This document shows, in pieces, positions 7,967-16,653 of a stretch of DNA of 64,000 nucleotides. This DNA is from Methyloprofundus sedimenti. GTDB taxonomy: Bacteria; Pseudomonadota; Gammaproteobacteria; Methylococcales; Methylomonadaceae. The position numbers were made by a program, and so were the translations under genes. The DNA is taken from the NCBI RefSeq assembly GCF_002072955.1, contig NZ_LPUF01000002.1, positions 310,001 to 374,000 of the forward strand. The letters run 5' to 3'. Below the pieces are notes generated by a model. The model saw nothing but the letters and a program-made list of their open reading frames with translations. It did no database searches and was not told where the DNA came from. Numbering within the stretch: the first letter of the stretch is position 1; the number at the start of each line of letters is the position of its first letter.

Positions 7967-9171
7967 AGCGATACAACTACACTGGCATTATTGCCGCCAA
8001 AACCAAAAGAATTACTCATCGCAATTTGCAATGTCTGCGCATGTAATGGCGCCTGGATGACCTGACACTGGCAGTCATCATCAAGTTCCCGTAAACCCTG
8101 AGTACCGGGAATAAACTGTTGCTGTAATGCTATTAAAGCAATTATTGTTTCTAAGGCACCCGCTGCACCCAACGTATGCCCGGTAAGACCTTTGGTTCCG
8201 CTACATGCCAGCCTGTCTGCAAAAACACTGAACACCGCACGGCTTTCCACGCTGTCATTTATTTTTGTTCCTGTAGCGTGTAAATTCAAATAATCAATGT
8301 TGTCAGCTGTTAAACCTGCCAGCTGTAAGGCATTATTCATTGCCAGGGCAGCGCCCTTTCCTTCCGGATGCGGGGTACTCATATGATGGGCATCCGAAGA
8401 CTCACCCACAGACAGTACTTTCATCGCATCGCGATTATCAGCATGCACTGTTTCTAGCACTAACAGGCCAGCGGCTTCACCAATACTGATCCCTTTCCGG
8501 TCTCTATCCATAGGGGTACAGGGCTGGTTTGAAACTAATTCCAGACTGCGGAAACCACGCAAAGTTAAGCGACATAAGGTATCAACACCGCCGACTATGA
8601 CCGCGTCACAAAGCCCGCCATTAATTAAACGCTGTCCAGCAGCAATCGCTTTAGCACCTGATGAGCAGGCGGTGGAAATAGCATAACAAATACCCGTTAA
8701 GCCTAATTCCAGTTGTACAAATCGTGCCGTTGCCTGGTAAGCATGTTCAGTTACAAAATGAAAATCATCCGGCATTTTACCCGTGTCCAACAAAATTCCA
8801 TAAGCCGCTTCTGTTTCATAAAGCCCCGAGGTGCTGGTGCCAATAATAACTCCGATTCGATGCGCGCCATATTTTTCTTTCGCCACTTCGACAGCATCAC
8901 GACCCCCCCCTTGTTTGTCATTTAAAGCGGTTAAAGCAACTCGTGCATTGCGGCAATTATATTCTGCTAATTGATCACGAATGTCCAATAATGGCTGTTT
9001 GATTTCTCCTACATAAGCAGGAAACGGGATATTAAATAAAGATAATGGCTCCAGTCTGGACTGATTCTCTGCCAGGCATTGGTATAAAGCTTTATTGCCC
9101 ATACCACAGGCACTTAAAGCCGAATAGGCTGTTATTGCCACGGGGGCGATATAAGCGTGATTATTGTCCAT
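7963..9171 (-). CDS. Beta-ketoacyl-ACP synthase (FabF/ApeO-like)
   Basis: A 402-residue condensing enzyme with the complete catalytic triad: Cys in AISTACSSGAKA, His in NLHATGTKINDS and His in GLTGHTLGAAGALE. C-terminal SNSFGFGGNNASVV is the usual glycine-rich end. Such enzymes extend carrier-bound acyl chains with malonyl units in the cytoplasm. Overlap with the chain length factor gene and its similarity to aryl-polyene ketosynthases indicate the elongating enzyme of the polyene pathway whose other steps are encoded at 29.8-47.6 kb. It is the first gene of the minus-strand block; its promoter should lie in 9172-9333. Confidence 0.9.
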   Translation of the reverse strand: MDNNHAYIAPVAITAYSALSACGMGNKALYQCLAENQSRLEPLSLFNIPFPAYVGEIKQPLLDIRDQLAEYNCRNARVALTALNDKQGGGRDAVEVAKEKYGAHRIGVIIGTSTSGLYETEAAYGILLDTGKMPDDFHFVTEHAYQATARFVQLELGLTGICYAISTACSSGAKAIAAGQRLINGGLCDAVIVGGVDTLCRLTLRGFRSLELVSNQPCTPMDRDRKGISIGEAAGLLVLETVHADNRDAMKVLSVGESSDAHHMSTPHPEGKGAALAMNNALQLAGLTADNIDYLNLHATGTKINDSVESRAVFSVFADRLACSGTKGLTGHTLGAAGALETIIALIALQQQFIPGTQGLRELDDDCQCQVIQAPLHAQTLQIAMSNSFGFGGNNASVVVSL

Positions 9172-9333
9172 AAAATACAGTAGCGTAGTAGCTTGGAGTG
9201 AGGTACGAACCCTAACAGTTTATAGTTGCAAAGCGGTATAAATTTCAGGAGAAGGTGTTTTCGTTGAATCGGGGGTTGGTTTTTTAGGGTTTTGGCATAT
9301 TGTGTTGTATTGGGATTCGTATTTCACCGCAAC

Positions 9334-9945
9334 CTACCGAGCTTTAAACCAATTTGACATGTGAAAAATAACTTCGGGAATTGGCACCGCATCAACTGAC
9401 TCATGTCCATCTTCTTCGATTACTTTTTCATATAAATATGTTTGGAAGTCATTAAATTTATACCAAACTTTTCTACCACTTGCTCCAGCATGTAACTCTT
9501 CCGTAACCAACCAGTCTCTGACCGCTGTAATAATTTTTATAGGTTCATCATCATGATTTTTTATATCAGACCCAGATAAGTCAGACAATGCTTTCTGATA
9601 CCTATACCTTTCTTTTTCAAGAATGAGTATTTTCTTTTTCTTCCATATTCCACCTTTGAATTTTTGGCAACCATAATCAACACCTAATTCAAATGGCATA
9701 TTCATTCTGTAATGTTCATTCTCACTAGTAGAAACTATTCTTGACAAATCATGTATTCCAAGCTTTGATTCTTCGATTAGATTTACAATTTTATCAATTC
9801 TACTTTCACCTGAATTTGCACTTTCTAGTGCCAGTTTTGGCATATAATTAAAATATTTTATAGTAAATACTATAGAAATGAGTAATTGCCGGAAGTCATC
9901 ATCAAATGGACAATTTACAAAAATGTTTTTTTCAAACTCCTCCAC
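9334..9945 (-). CDS. Uncharacterised 'NCPFD' protein with TIR/deoxyribosyltransferase-like pattern
   Basis: A 203-residue soluble protein starting at a GTG codon, three bases after the stop of the upstream DUF2188 gene and hence probably coupled. It begins with the strand NIFVNCPFDDDF. A helix-strand unit ESKLGIHDLSRI and an NMPFELGVDYG motif follow, then KKKILILEKERYRYQKALSDLSG. The order of a first beta strand, an 'I.D.S' strand and a conserved glutamate in 'ELG' recalls TIR domains and nucleoside deoxyribosyltransferases, where that glutamate is catalytic. Proteins of this layout are common but uncharacterised. An NAD- or nucleotide-cleaving effector is a reasonable hypothesis, not a demonstration. 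The gene is AT-rich compared with its neighbours, suggesting acquisition. Confidence 0.6.
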   Translation of the reverse strand: MEEFEKNIFVNCPFDDDFRQLLISIVFTIKYFNYMPKLALESANSGESRIDKIVNLIEESKLGIHDLSRIVSTSENEHYRMNMPFELGVDYGCQKFKGGIWKKKKILILEKERYRYQKALSDLSGSDIKNHDDEPIKIITAVRDWLVTEELHAGASGRKVWYKFNDFQTYLYEKVIEEDGHESVDAVPIPEVIFHMSNWFKAR

Positions 9946-9948
9946 TAA

Positions 9949-10182
9949 CTACTTCTTATCTTTTGAGGTAAAAGAATCATTTCCATAACTATCTTTTTCG
10001 CGAATCTTTCCATCTTTACCATGAATATAAAATTCTGCATGTTGATTTTTGGCTACATTACGCCCCCAAACTATAGCTTCATTTTGCGTATCAAAATGCT
10101 TAGAGGCTCTTGATGCTCCTCCCTTTTTCACAGACCAGCCACCATCTGCATCTTTTACAACATGTTGCGAAATTGTTTCCAT
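9949..10182 (-). CDS. DUF2188 domain protein
   Basis: A 77-residue protein carrying the small DUF2188 beta-alpha-beta fold. Seen are DADGGWSVKKGGASRASKHFDTQ, the helix EAIVWGRNVAKN and the strand AEFYIHGKDGKIREKDSYG. DUF2188 proteins have no established function. It is the first gene of a two-gene unit with the TIR-like protein downstream. Such a small partner could be an inhibitor, sensor or chaperone of the effector. That is inferred only from the coupling. Confidence 0.75.
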   Translation of the reverse strand: METISQHVVKDADGGWSVKKGGASRASKHFDTQNEAIVWGRNVAKNQHAEFYIHGKDGKIREKDSYGNDSFTSKDKK

Positions 10183-10302
10183 AATTTTTCTCTCTTAAAA
10201 ATAACAATTAAATTAACCAATCAACTTTACCTTAGTTACTTTGCACATAACAGACTTAAGTTCTACATTTTGGCTTTTCAGCTATTTTCCCCTTTAATTT
10301 TT

Positions 10303-11004
10303 TTACTCGGATGTGTTGGATATAATAAACCTATTTTTTTCATTACTTCTTACTGTAATTTCTTTTCTCATCAACCCACCTTGCCTATTTGTATGAATAC
10401 TATAGTAATAGCCAATACGGATGATTTCTGGAACATCCCATCCTACAGTTGTTTCAATAACCCATTCTCCATTTTGAATATTAGAAAATTCAAAGTTTCC
10501 AGTTGCATCGCATTGAGTAGATTTTTCCATGAAGGATGATTCATCGTTTATTTCTACTTCAGGTGAACCATTACGTTTTGCTAAAAAATAGAGATTATTT
10601 GGGTACATAATAACTGTGTTTCCTGCACAGGTGACCACACCGCCACCTCTCTGCCTCAAAAAAGCTTGACCAGTAACGGTATTTGAACCTTGTGTATAAT
10701 CTTCTTTAGAAAACCTCAGCTTCTTATATGGTGGGAAACCTGGTTGACAGTTATAGTACCTTCCAAAACTCACTTCATCATATGTTTCAATACTTATAGT
10801 ATTAGCATCTACCTTTGTTGCCCGTTTCTTAAACCATATTTCGCAGTTAGAATCCACACTTTTGCACACTTCCATTTTTCCTTGCAATACACATGGTTGA
10901 TTAACTACGGATGGCTCTATTTTTACTGTTTGCCACCCAGGATAGCATCCCTGAAGAAGTGGGTAGCTAAAGGATAATAATGCAAGAAAAATCTTTTTTT
11001 TCAT
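10303..11004 (-). CDS. Putative lipoprotein of unknown function
   Basis: A protein of about 233 residues. The start is taken at ATG 11004, which yields a typical signal peptide (MKKKIFLALLSFSYPL) and a lipobox-like LLQGC; an upstream frame extension from 11052 has no such logic. The mature part is rich in Cys, Tyr and Asn with no recognised domain. Cysteines recur as QPCVL, EVCKS, SNCEIW, YNCQPG, VTCAG and TQCDA, suggesting disulfides in the periplasm or outer membrane. It is in an AT-rich accessory patch and not obviously linked to neighbours. Confidence 0.55.
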   Translation of the reverse strand: MKKKIFLALLSFSYPLLQGCYPGWQTVKIEPSVVNQPCVLQGKMEVCKSVDSNCEIWFKKRATKVDANTISIETYDEVSFGRYYNCQPGFPPYKKLRFSKEDYTQGSNTVTGQAFLRQRGGGVVTCAGNTVIMYPNNLYFLAKRNGSPEVEINDESSFMEKSTQCDATGNFEFSNIQNGEWVIETTVGWDVPEIIRIGYYYSIHTNRQGGLMRKEITVRSNEKNRFIISNTSE

Positions 11005-11111
11005 AAGTTTTTTGGGACAAATAAAGATAATAAAATAGTAAGAACTAAACACATAATTGATTGTATAGAGTTGTTTTTAATCCCCTAGTAATATGAGAAC
11101 CAAGAAAAAAT

Positions 11112-11375
11112 TCATTTTTTATCTGGAAAAATAACGGAATTACAAAAATGATCAGATAATTCATCAGCAGACTCGTCAAAATTATCCCATATTTCTACCT
11201 TTACTTTCCAGCTTCCACCTAGTTTTCGAGGTGATGGACTTTCTTTAAATACAAAAAGAATAGCGACTGGATTGTCGGTCTTGCCAATAATAATAGGTTC
11301 ATTAGTTTCTTGAACTATTTTTATTAACTGAGATAGACTTACTTTTGCATCAGAAATATTAGTGCGTGGATTCAA
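11112..11375 (-). CDS. Orphan antitoxin, Phd/YefM-like
   Basis: An 87-residue protein with the Phd/YefM-type DNA-binding segment VSLSQLIKIVQETNEPIIIG followed by NPVAILFVF. The middle GGSWKVKVEIWDNFDESADEL is like the tail of VapB-type antitoxins that precede PIN toxins. The last dozen residues (CNSVIFPDKK) do not fit and may reflect a frameshift or replaced end. No toxin gene follows; the next gene downstream is the lipoprotein. It is therefore an orphan or decaying antitoxin. Confidence 0.55.
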   Translation of the reverse strand: MNPRTNISDAKVSLSQLIKIVQETNEPIIIGKTDNPVAILFVFKESPSPRKLGGSWKVKVEIWDNFDESADELSDHFCNSVIFPDKK

Positions 11376-11418
11376 GTCACAAGTGCAAAATAACAGTTAA
11401 TGCAGACATAGCCTTTTA

Positions 11419-12861
11419 TTAAAATAATTTTGCACGACTATTATCATGCATATTCCCAAGCGATTTGAACGCTGCTAACGCTCTTAGCCTTGACTGCTTA
11501 AGTTCGACAATCGGCGCTGGATAATCTCTACCTAACAGAATTCCGGCAGCCTGCAAAATCCTATCCGGCGCTTCCCACGGATTAAACAGATATTTATCCG
11601 GTAGTTTTATTAATTCCGGTACATACTGACGTGTATATTGACCCTGAGCATCAAATTTTTGACCTTGTAAGACCGGATTAAAAATACGAAAATAAGGTGC
11701 AGCATCAGCTCCGCAACCAGCTACCCATTGCCAGCTGGCGCTATTATTCGCCAGGTCGGCATCCACCAGGCTATCCCAAAACCAGCGCTCTCCCGCTTGC
11801 CAGGGCTGGAGCAGGTTTTTCACTAAAAATGAACCGACGATCATACGCACTCGATTATGCATATAACCGGTTTGCCACAATTCACGCATGCCTGCATCAA
11901 CAATTGGAATACCGGTCTGGCCTTGTTGCCAGGCGATTAAGTGCGTAGTGTTTTCCTGCCAGGGAAAAGCATCAAATTTACTTTGCAGATTTTTTTCCGC
12001 TAAATCAGGGTGATGATACAACAGGTTATAGGAAAACTCGCGCCAACCCAGTTCGCTACGGAAATGCTCACTATTATCATCTTGTTGCCTGAATTCGAGT
12101 GCATGCCATGCCTGATATGGCGATAATTCGCCAAAATGCAGATAAGGCGATAAACGTGAGACAAAATGTTGCGCCGGGAAGTTTCGGCCTACTTTATAAT
12201 CATTAAGACCGGAATCCAGAAATTGCTGCAAAGTTTGCCTCGCGCCCTGTTCGCCACTCTGCCACGTTGCCATTAAGGGTTGATCCCACGGTATTTTAGG
12301 TAATAACATCAGGCTCTCTATGGATTGCCCGGTATTTTCATTTACCACAAAGTCAATAGTTTCTGGTTGTGCAAGTGGTGTACGCGGAAATCTGGTGTTC
12401 AGGCAACCCTTGCGATAAAAAGGCGTGAACATCCGGTAAGGCGTGCCATCAGGCTTCAGAACATCCCACGGCTCCCAAAGCAACGATCCGTTAAAACTGT
12501 GTACAGCAATACCTTGCGCACTTAAGCTATGCTTGATGTGTGAGTCACGTTGAATACGCCATGGCTCATAGCAGCGATTCCAGTGTACTGCATTTGCCGA
12601 GTATGTCTTGACCAGTTCCAGCAAGATGGCCTCTGCATGACCGGAATAAATCTGCAATTTGTTTGCTAATGATGCATTTAAAGCCTTTAGCGAGTGGTGT
12701 AACCAGCAGCGACTGGCTGCGCCCATTTGGTAAATGCCAGCAGACTCGTCATCCAGTATGTACACGGGCAACACTTTGCCTTGCTGCACTGCGGCATATA
12801 ACGCTGGATTGTCTTGTAAACGTAAGTCCTGACGGAACCAGTGGATAATCGTTTTGCTCAT
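11419..12861 (-). CDS. phrB: Deoxyribodipyrimidine photolyase (CPD class I)
   Basis: A 480-residue photolyase. It has the N-terminal antenna-binding domain (TIIHWFRQDLRLQDNPAL), a central FAD-binding region with WREFSYNLLYHHP, MRELWQTGYMHNRVRM, and the hallmark DADLANNSASWQWVAGCGAD with the following PYFRIFNP. It repairs cyclobutane pyrimidine dimers using blue or near-UV light. The start at ATG 12861 is chosen because the photolyase domain begins there; a frame extending to 13044 would overlap the next gene and adds no domain. Several genes at 11-29 kb are typical companions of light-stress regulons, so light induction is plausible. Confidence 0.95.
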   Translation of the reverse strand: MSKTIIHWFRQDLRLQDNPALYAAVQQGKVLPVYILDDESAGIYQMGAASRCWLHHSLKALNASLANKLQIYSGHAEAILLELVKTYSANAVHWNRCYEPWRIQRDSHIKHSLSAQGIAVHSFNGSLLWEPWDVLKPDGTPYRMFTPFYRKGCLNTRFPRTPLAQPETIDFVVNENTGQSIESLMLLPKIPWDQPLMATWQSGEQGARQTLQQFLDSGLNDYKVGRNFPAQHFVSRLSPYLHFGELSPYQAWHALEFRQQDDNSEHFRSELGWREFSYNLLYHHPDLAEKNLQSKFDAFPWQENTTHLIAWQQGQTGIPIVDAGMRELWQTGYMHNRVRMIVGSFLVKNLLQPWQAGERWFWDSLVDADLANNSASWQWVAGCGADAAPYFRIFNPVLQGQKFDAQGQYTRQYVPELIKLPDKYLFNPWEAPDRILQAAGILLGRDYPAPIVELKQSRLRALAAFKSLGNMHDNSRAKLF

Positions 12862-12952
12862 GAGCAATACTTGCTTAATATTGACAAAAATAAGCGCATA
12901 ATCTGAGGGGTCTGAGAGCAAGTCAATGTAAAAGCTATCATCTTTATTCCGT

Positions 12953-13432
12953 TTATTTGATACAACGTTGACACGCTGTCTTATGTGAAAAAAGCTGCCC
13001 CAGTTTGTGCCGATGTTTTGCAAATACCTGATACAGATAATCAAATAATGGTTGTAATACAGGCCAGGCAGTCGGTACTATTAACCAGCCTAAACCAACT
13101 GCACTATAGAGCTCGCGAAACACCGGCATGCCTTTTATCAGTTCTCCGGAAACTTTCAGTCCATGAATCTCAGCCATCAGCTCAGCATGGCTTAACTGAA
13201 AGTTCTCGGGTTTAAAACTCGCTGCATTGATATCCTGAAATGCCAGCTTGCCCTGTTTATTCATACGCATTAAGCCCCTGACTTCTTGTATGCAGATCGG
13301 ACAGGCACCATCATAAAACAAAATAAAGTCCGGCTTTTTCTGCGGCTTACTATAGCGGCTATCCAGCTTGTCGTCAGATGTCATTCGTTTTACTCTTTGA
13401 AAAGCGGTTGTTTCAGCATCAATATTACCCAT
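12953..13432 (-). CDS. DCC-family thiol-disulfide oxidoreductase-like protein (DUF393)
   Basis: A 159-residue protein with the DUF393 signature FILFYDGACPICIQEVRGLM, in which the two cysteines of CPIC form the putative redox pair. A later MPVFRELYSAVGLGWLIVPT segment is also family typical. Its biochemical role is not established. It lies just upstream of the photolyase gene on the same strand, a common association in light-stress gene sets. The N-terminal 28 residues are charged and precede the domain, so an internal start is possible. Confidence 0.8.
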   Translation of the reverse strand: MGNIDAETTAFQRVKRMTSDDKLDSRYSKPQKKPDFILFYDGACPICIQEVRGLMRMNKQGKLAFQDINAASFKPENFQLSHAELMAEIHGLKVSGELIKGMPVFRELYSAVGLGWLIVPTAWPVLQPLFDYLYQVFAKHRHKLGQLFSHKTACQRCIK

Positions 13433-13511
13433 TGTTTAATATGCCAGGATTGAGATTTACTTTCATGCCTGGCAATACAGGAGAAATGCAAATCATTAGC
13501 AGAAAACCCTG

Positions 13512-14138
13512 TCAGATTGCTGGCTCTATTTCAATATATATTTCATTACGGCGCAGAAACGGTAAAGTCCAGGGTGGATCATAAGCAGCAGAACGATAAG
13601 GGGAAACCTGATGGTATGCGTTGCTGATCAACCAAACTTTTAGTTGTGCAGCTTTTTCAACCATCGTTTGTTCCGATAGGCTGCCAGAATATTGCAACAC
13701 GGCAACTGTTTTTTCAGGCAGTTGTTTAATCAAAACAGCTGGGTCAGTGGGTTCTGGTGCATTTGATAATGTGTACTCTGGTGGCAGTACAAATGCCATT
13801 ACCCAGGATGAATCCGTTTTTTCCTGGATAACAGGTGTCGTCATACTAATCGTTTCAGATTGTGGCTCTTGTATAACGGGGGTAGTCATATCCAGCTTGA
13901 GCTTTTGCTTGTTATCACCAAAAATATATCCAGCAAGTCGCTGAAAACCTTGATTGCTTGCCTGCTTATAATCGGCGTTTACTTTAGTCTCAGCAATAAT
14001 CAGCGGCGGATAATGCCTGATTTCAATCGAGTCATATTTTTTAAGCACCTGATAGTCAGGCTCTGCTGCTGTGCGTATACCAAAAACGGTGCAACCCGTT
14101 AGAAACATACTACTGATAAGCGTTATTAACTTTTTCAT
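13512..14138 (-). CDS. SOUL-family heme-binding protein, lipoprotein
   Basis: A 208-residue protein with a lipoprotein signal (lipobox LTGC, residues 13-16). It carries the SOUL domain: YQVLKKYDSIEIRHYPPLIIAET near the start, FQRLAGYIFGDNKQKLKLDMTTPVI and the repeated ISMTTPVI segment, then MAFVLPPEYTL. SOUL proteins bind heme or tetrapyrroles and are frequent neighbours of photolyase and oxidative-stress genes in bacteria. The precise function is unknown. Gene order on the minus strand fits one regulon with the downstream DCC and photolyase genes. Confidence 0.85.
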   Translation of the reverse strand: MKKLITLISSMFLTGCTVFGIRTAAEPDYQVLKKYDSIEIRHYPPLIIAETKVNADYKQASNQGFQRLAGYIFGDNKQKLKLDMTTPVIQEPQSETISMTTPVIQEKTDSSWVMAFVLPPEYTLSNAPEPTDPAVLIKQLPEKTVAVLQYSGSLSEQTMVEKAAQLKVWLISNAYHQVSPYRSAAYDPPWTLPFLRRNEIYIEIEPAI

Positions 14139-14371
14139 TGTTCAATCTCCTGAAATGACTGTAGCGATTATATTTTCCGGTAAAAGCAGCCACAGTGTAT
14201 CGGGAATTATCTTACCTTGAACATTTGCTGATAACGGTCACAGTCACTGCTCCTTATGCACAACCAGGTTAACATGCGCGCTGGCGGCCCTTTTATATGG
14301 GCAATTTGCTCACGCCTCGCAGATAATCAGAAGTGACCTGTCGCATAGTGGAAAAACTGCGATAGGCCGCT

Positions 14372-14482
14372 TTACTGCACAGGCGTTATTTGTTGCACTA
14401 CTTTTTTATCCATTTTCATGTCTTCACAGCCTGAAATCGCCAGGACTAAAATAAGACCTGAGATATATAGTATTTTGAGCAT
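14372..14482 (-). CDS. Very small lipoprotein (36 residues)
   Basis: A short frame starting at ATG 14482 with AAGGA eight bases upstream. The peptide begins MLKILYISGLILVLAISGC, a clear hydrophobic signal followed by a lipobox (ISGC), and ends after 17 more polar residues (EDMKMDKKVVQQITPVQ). The good ribosome site and lipobox argue for a real gene of the entericidin-like size class. Function is unknown; it sits between the epimerase and SOUL genes on the same strand. Confidence 0.6.
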   Translation of the reverse strand: MLKILYISGLILVLAISGCEDMKMDKKVVQQITPVQ

Positions 14483-14534
14483 AATATTTCCTTAATCTAA
14501 ATAAATTTAATGGGTGATAAACAACAATAATAAA

Positions 14535-15431
14535 CTACTTCAAAATATCATTTAAGGCACGGCGTAAATGGCTGAACTGGAATTCAAAACCATGTTGTAC
14601 CAGACGCTCGGGTAATACCTTTTGGCTGCCTAAAACGAGCTCCGACATTTCGCCCAATAAGGTTTTTAACGCGAAGGCTGGCAAAGGCAGGCAAGCGGGT
14701 CTTTGTAAAACTTCAGCTAAGGTTTTACTAAATTCCAGATTAGTCACCGGGTTAATTGCCGTTGCATTGTAGACACCTTGCATACTGCTATCATTGATCA
14801 TGCTTTCGGCAATGGCAATCCAGTCTTGCAGATGAATCCAGGACATCCATTGCCGGCCGCTACCAATGCGCCCACCCAGGCCGAGCTTGAAAGGCAATAG
14901 CATCCGTTGCAATAAACCACCGTCTTTGCCTAATACCAGACCAGTACGCATTAAACAAACGCGTACATCATATTGCTGTGCCTGCAAGGCGGTTTGCTCC
15001 CAGTCAGCGCATAATTGCTGAGAAAAATCAGCAACACTGTGACTTTGTTCAGTCAGTTCAGTGTCACCCTGGTCACCATAAACCCCAATTGCTGAACCAC
15101 TGATCAATAGCTGTGGCTTTTGCTGCATAGTGGCAATCCTGTCAATTAATTGCTGGGTTAATTGAATGCGGCTGTCGCGAATAATAGTTTTCTGCGCTGC
15201 TGTCCAGCGTTTATCAAAGATCGAAGCGCCAGCGAGATTGATGATAATATCGAAATGATCACTGGCAGTTAGCGCATGTAAATCGCTTAGCGGGGTAACA
15301 CTATCGGCAAATAGCCTGGCAACTTTGTCTGCATTTCTACTCAGCACAGTAATCTGGTGCTTTTGGGGCAGTAATGTTTTTATCAAAGCACTGCCTATAA
15401 ATCCAGTGCCGCCTGTTATCAGTATTTTCAT
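14535..15431 (-). CDS. TIGR01777-family NAD-dependent epimerase
   Basis: A protein of about 298 residues: an extended short-chain dehydrogenase with the N-terminal MKILITGGTGFIGSALIKTL nucleotide fold, INLAGASIFDKRW, the LISGSAIGVYG catalytic region and the C-terminal domain of the YfcH/TIGR01777 group. Start ATG 15431 places the Rossmann motif at the N-terminus. Enzymatic substrate is unknown. Homologues recur in ChrR/sigma-E-type and light-stress regulons with photolyase and Cfa-like genes, which agrees with this neighbourhood. Confidence 0.9.
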   Translation of the reverse strand: MKILITGGTGFIGSALIKTLLPQKHQITVLSRNADKVARLFADSVTPLSDLHALTASDHFDIIINLAGASIFDKRWTAAQKTIIRDSRIQLTQQLIDRIATMQQKPQLLISGSAIGVYGDQGDTELTEQSHSVADFSQQLCADWEQTALQAQQYDVRVCLMRTGLVLGKDGGLLQRMLLPFKLGLGGRIGSGRQWMSWIHLQDWIAIAESMINDSSMQGVYNATAINPVTNLEFSKTLAEVLQRPACLPLPAFALKTLLGEMSELVLGSQKVLPERLVQHGFEFQFSHLRRALNDILK

Positions 15432-15537
15432 CTCAGAACCTCTATTAATATAGCGCATAGGGCGGTTGCCTTATACGGAAAAGCGAGAAACTACGTTATT
15501 TGCTGTTGCAGATCATCAAGCTATGCCCAGGTTGCGA

Positions 15538-16098
15538 TTATATCCTCTCCGGGGTTAATAAGGCGGCTTTTAAATTTTCCGAAAAAGCGTCTTTACCAAA
15601 CCAGATATTAAGATAAGCGAGACCAATTTCAGGGTCGTTGATGGTTGCCAGTTGCGCTCCATTCAATGCCAAAGTCAAACCTTCTTTTGGATGGTAACTT
15701 AAATCATAGTAATCGCCATCTTTGACGGGTTGATAAGCCTGATTGAATTGCTCTATTGTTGCTTGCCAGACATCATATTTGCGGCCTAAATTTAATTTTA
15801 AATATTCCACTGCCGCTTCCTGAAAAGCGTTCGCAGGGATCGAGCGTTCGTAGACAAAGCGTAATCTTTTCGGCTCAGGGGATAAGACATTATTCAACTG
15901 CTCACAGGCATTGAGATACAATGCCGCATACCCCACATGAATGATCATAAACGCTTTTAATTCGCCCTGGCTACAGCGTTTTAACTGCATTTTATTTGCC
16001 ATCAGCTTAGGCGGGAGGCTTTCATTAGCAAAAACTGAAATACTGCTTTGGCATATTAATAAGCCAGTGATAATTAATGTAAGCGATTTTTTACCCAT
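15538..16098 (-). CDS. Chalcone isomerase-like periplasmic protein
   Basis: A 186-residue protein with a Sec signal peptide (cleavage near VFANES). The mature part has CSQGELKAFMIIHVGYAALYLNAC, RLRFVYERSIPANAFQEAA and GLAYLNIWFGKDAFSENLK, matching the bacterial chalcone-isomerase-like family. Bacterial members are thought to bind fatty-acid-like ligands rather than isomerise flavonoids. It overlaps the end of the NTF2-like gene, so the two are co-translated in a minus-strand operon divergent from the desaturase operon. Confidence 0.8.
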   Translation of the reverse strand: MGKKSLTLIITGLLICQSSISVFANESLPPKLMANKMQLKRCSQGELKAFMIIHVGYAALYLNACEQLNNVLSPEPKRLRFVYERSIPANAFQEAAVEYLKLNLGRKYDVWQATIEQFNQAYQPVKDGDYYDLSYHPKEGLTLALNGAQLATINDPEIGLAYLNIWFGKDAFSENLKAALLTPERI

Positions 16099-16613
16099 AA
16101 GATGAGTCCTCCTATAACAGGGATATGTTGAAAAAAACCATTTGTACTGTCCCAGTAATCCTGATGCAATATTATTTTGCCCTCTTCATTAAAACGTAAA
16201 TGGCTGATACCTATAGAGTTTACATTGCTGTGCTTACCCATAATGGTAAACTCCGTTTGCATTTTCCATTGCACAAAGACATCCTCGTCTTTTGAAAATA
16301 CTTGAATTACCTCCAAGCTCATAGATTCGACTTCTTGCTGGGTTTGCTCAAGATATTTGATCAGTTCTTCACGATTATCAATCGTAACCAGCGTGTCATT
16401 AAAGTATAAAGATTCTGCATAGGTTTTAGTCACCTGGTTAGCGACATGGTTATGATTTAAATGATTATAAAGATCAGCAAAGTTTGCTACGCGGGGGTCC
16501 ATTTCGGTCTCCTGTTCAGTCGCGATCAAATCCAGATATTTATTTATAGTGCTGCTCTTGTTAGAACTGCAAGCAGTGATAAACAAGAATACAACAATTA
16601 ACATTACTCGCAT
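16074..16613 (-). CDS. NTF2/SnoaL-like lipoprotein
   Basis: A 179-residue protein with lipoprotein signal and lipobox ITAC (Cys about residue 15). The remaining part is a cone-shaped NTF2/SnoaL-like fold: VANFADLYNHLNHN helix, ESLYFNDTLVTIDNREELIKYLEQ, FVQWKMQTEFTI and GISHLRFNEEGKIILHQDYWDSTNG. Members are commonly found beside TIGR01777, Cfa-like and DUF1365 genes. First gene of a minus-strand operon sharing the 16614-16744 regulatory region with the desaturase operon. Confidence 0.8.
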   Translation of the reverse strand: MRVMLIVVFLFITACSSNKSSTINKYLDLIATEQETEMDPRVANFADLYNHLNHNHVANQVTKTYAESLYFNDTLVTIDNREELIKYLEQTQQEVESMSLEVIQVFSKDEDVFVQWKMQTEFTIMGKHSNVNSIGISHLRFNEEGKIILHQDYWDSTNGFFQHIPVIGGLILWVKNRLH

Positions 16614-16653
16614 GGTCTTAACTCCTTTGTTTGGAGTTTATTATTCAGGATAG

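Noticed and set aside
9334-10182. Thoeris defence system
   Set aside because: No ThsA-like partner and no canonical TIR motif set; only a general TIR/deoxyribosyltransferase-like pattern is supportable.
10162-10539. Plus-strand open frame of 125 codons
   Set aside because: Antisense to the lipoprotein and DUF2188 genes; composition is only that of AT-rich complementary sequence.
12862-13044. N-terminal extension of the photolyase frame
   Set aside because: It overlaps the DCC gene and adds no family sequence; the photolyase domain starts at ATG 12861.
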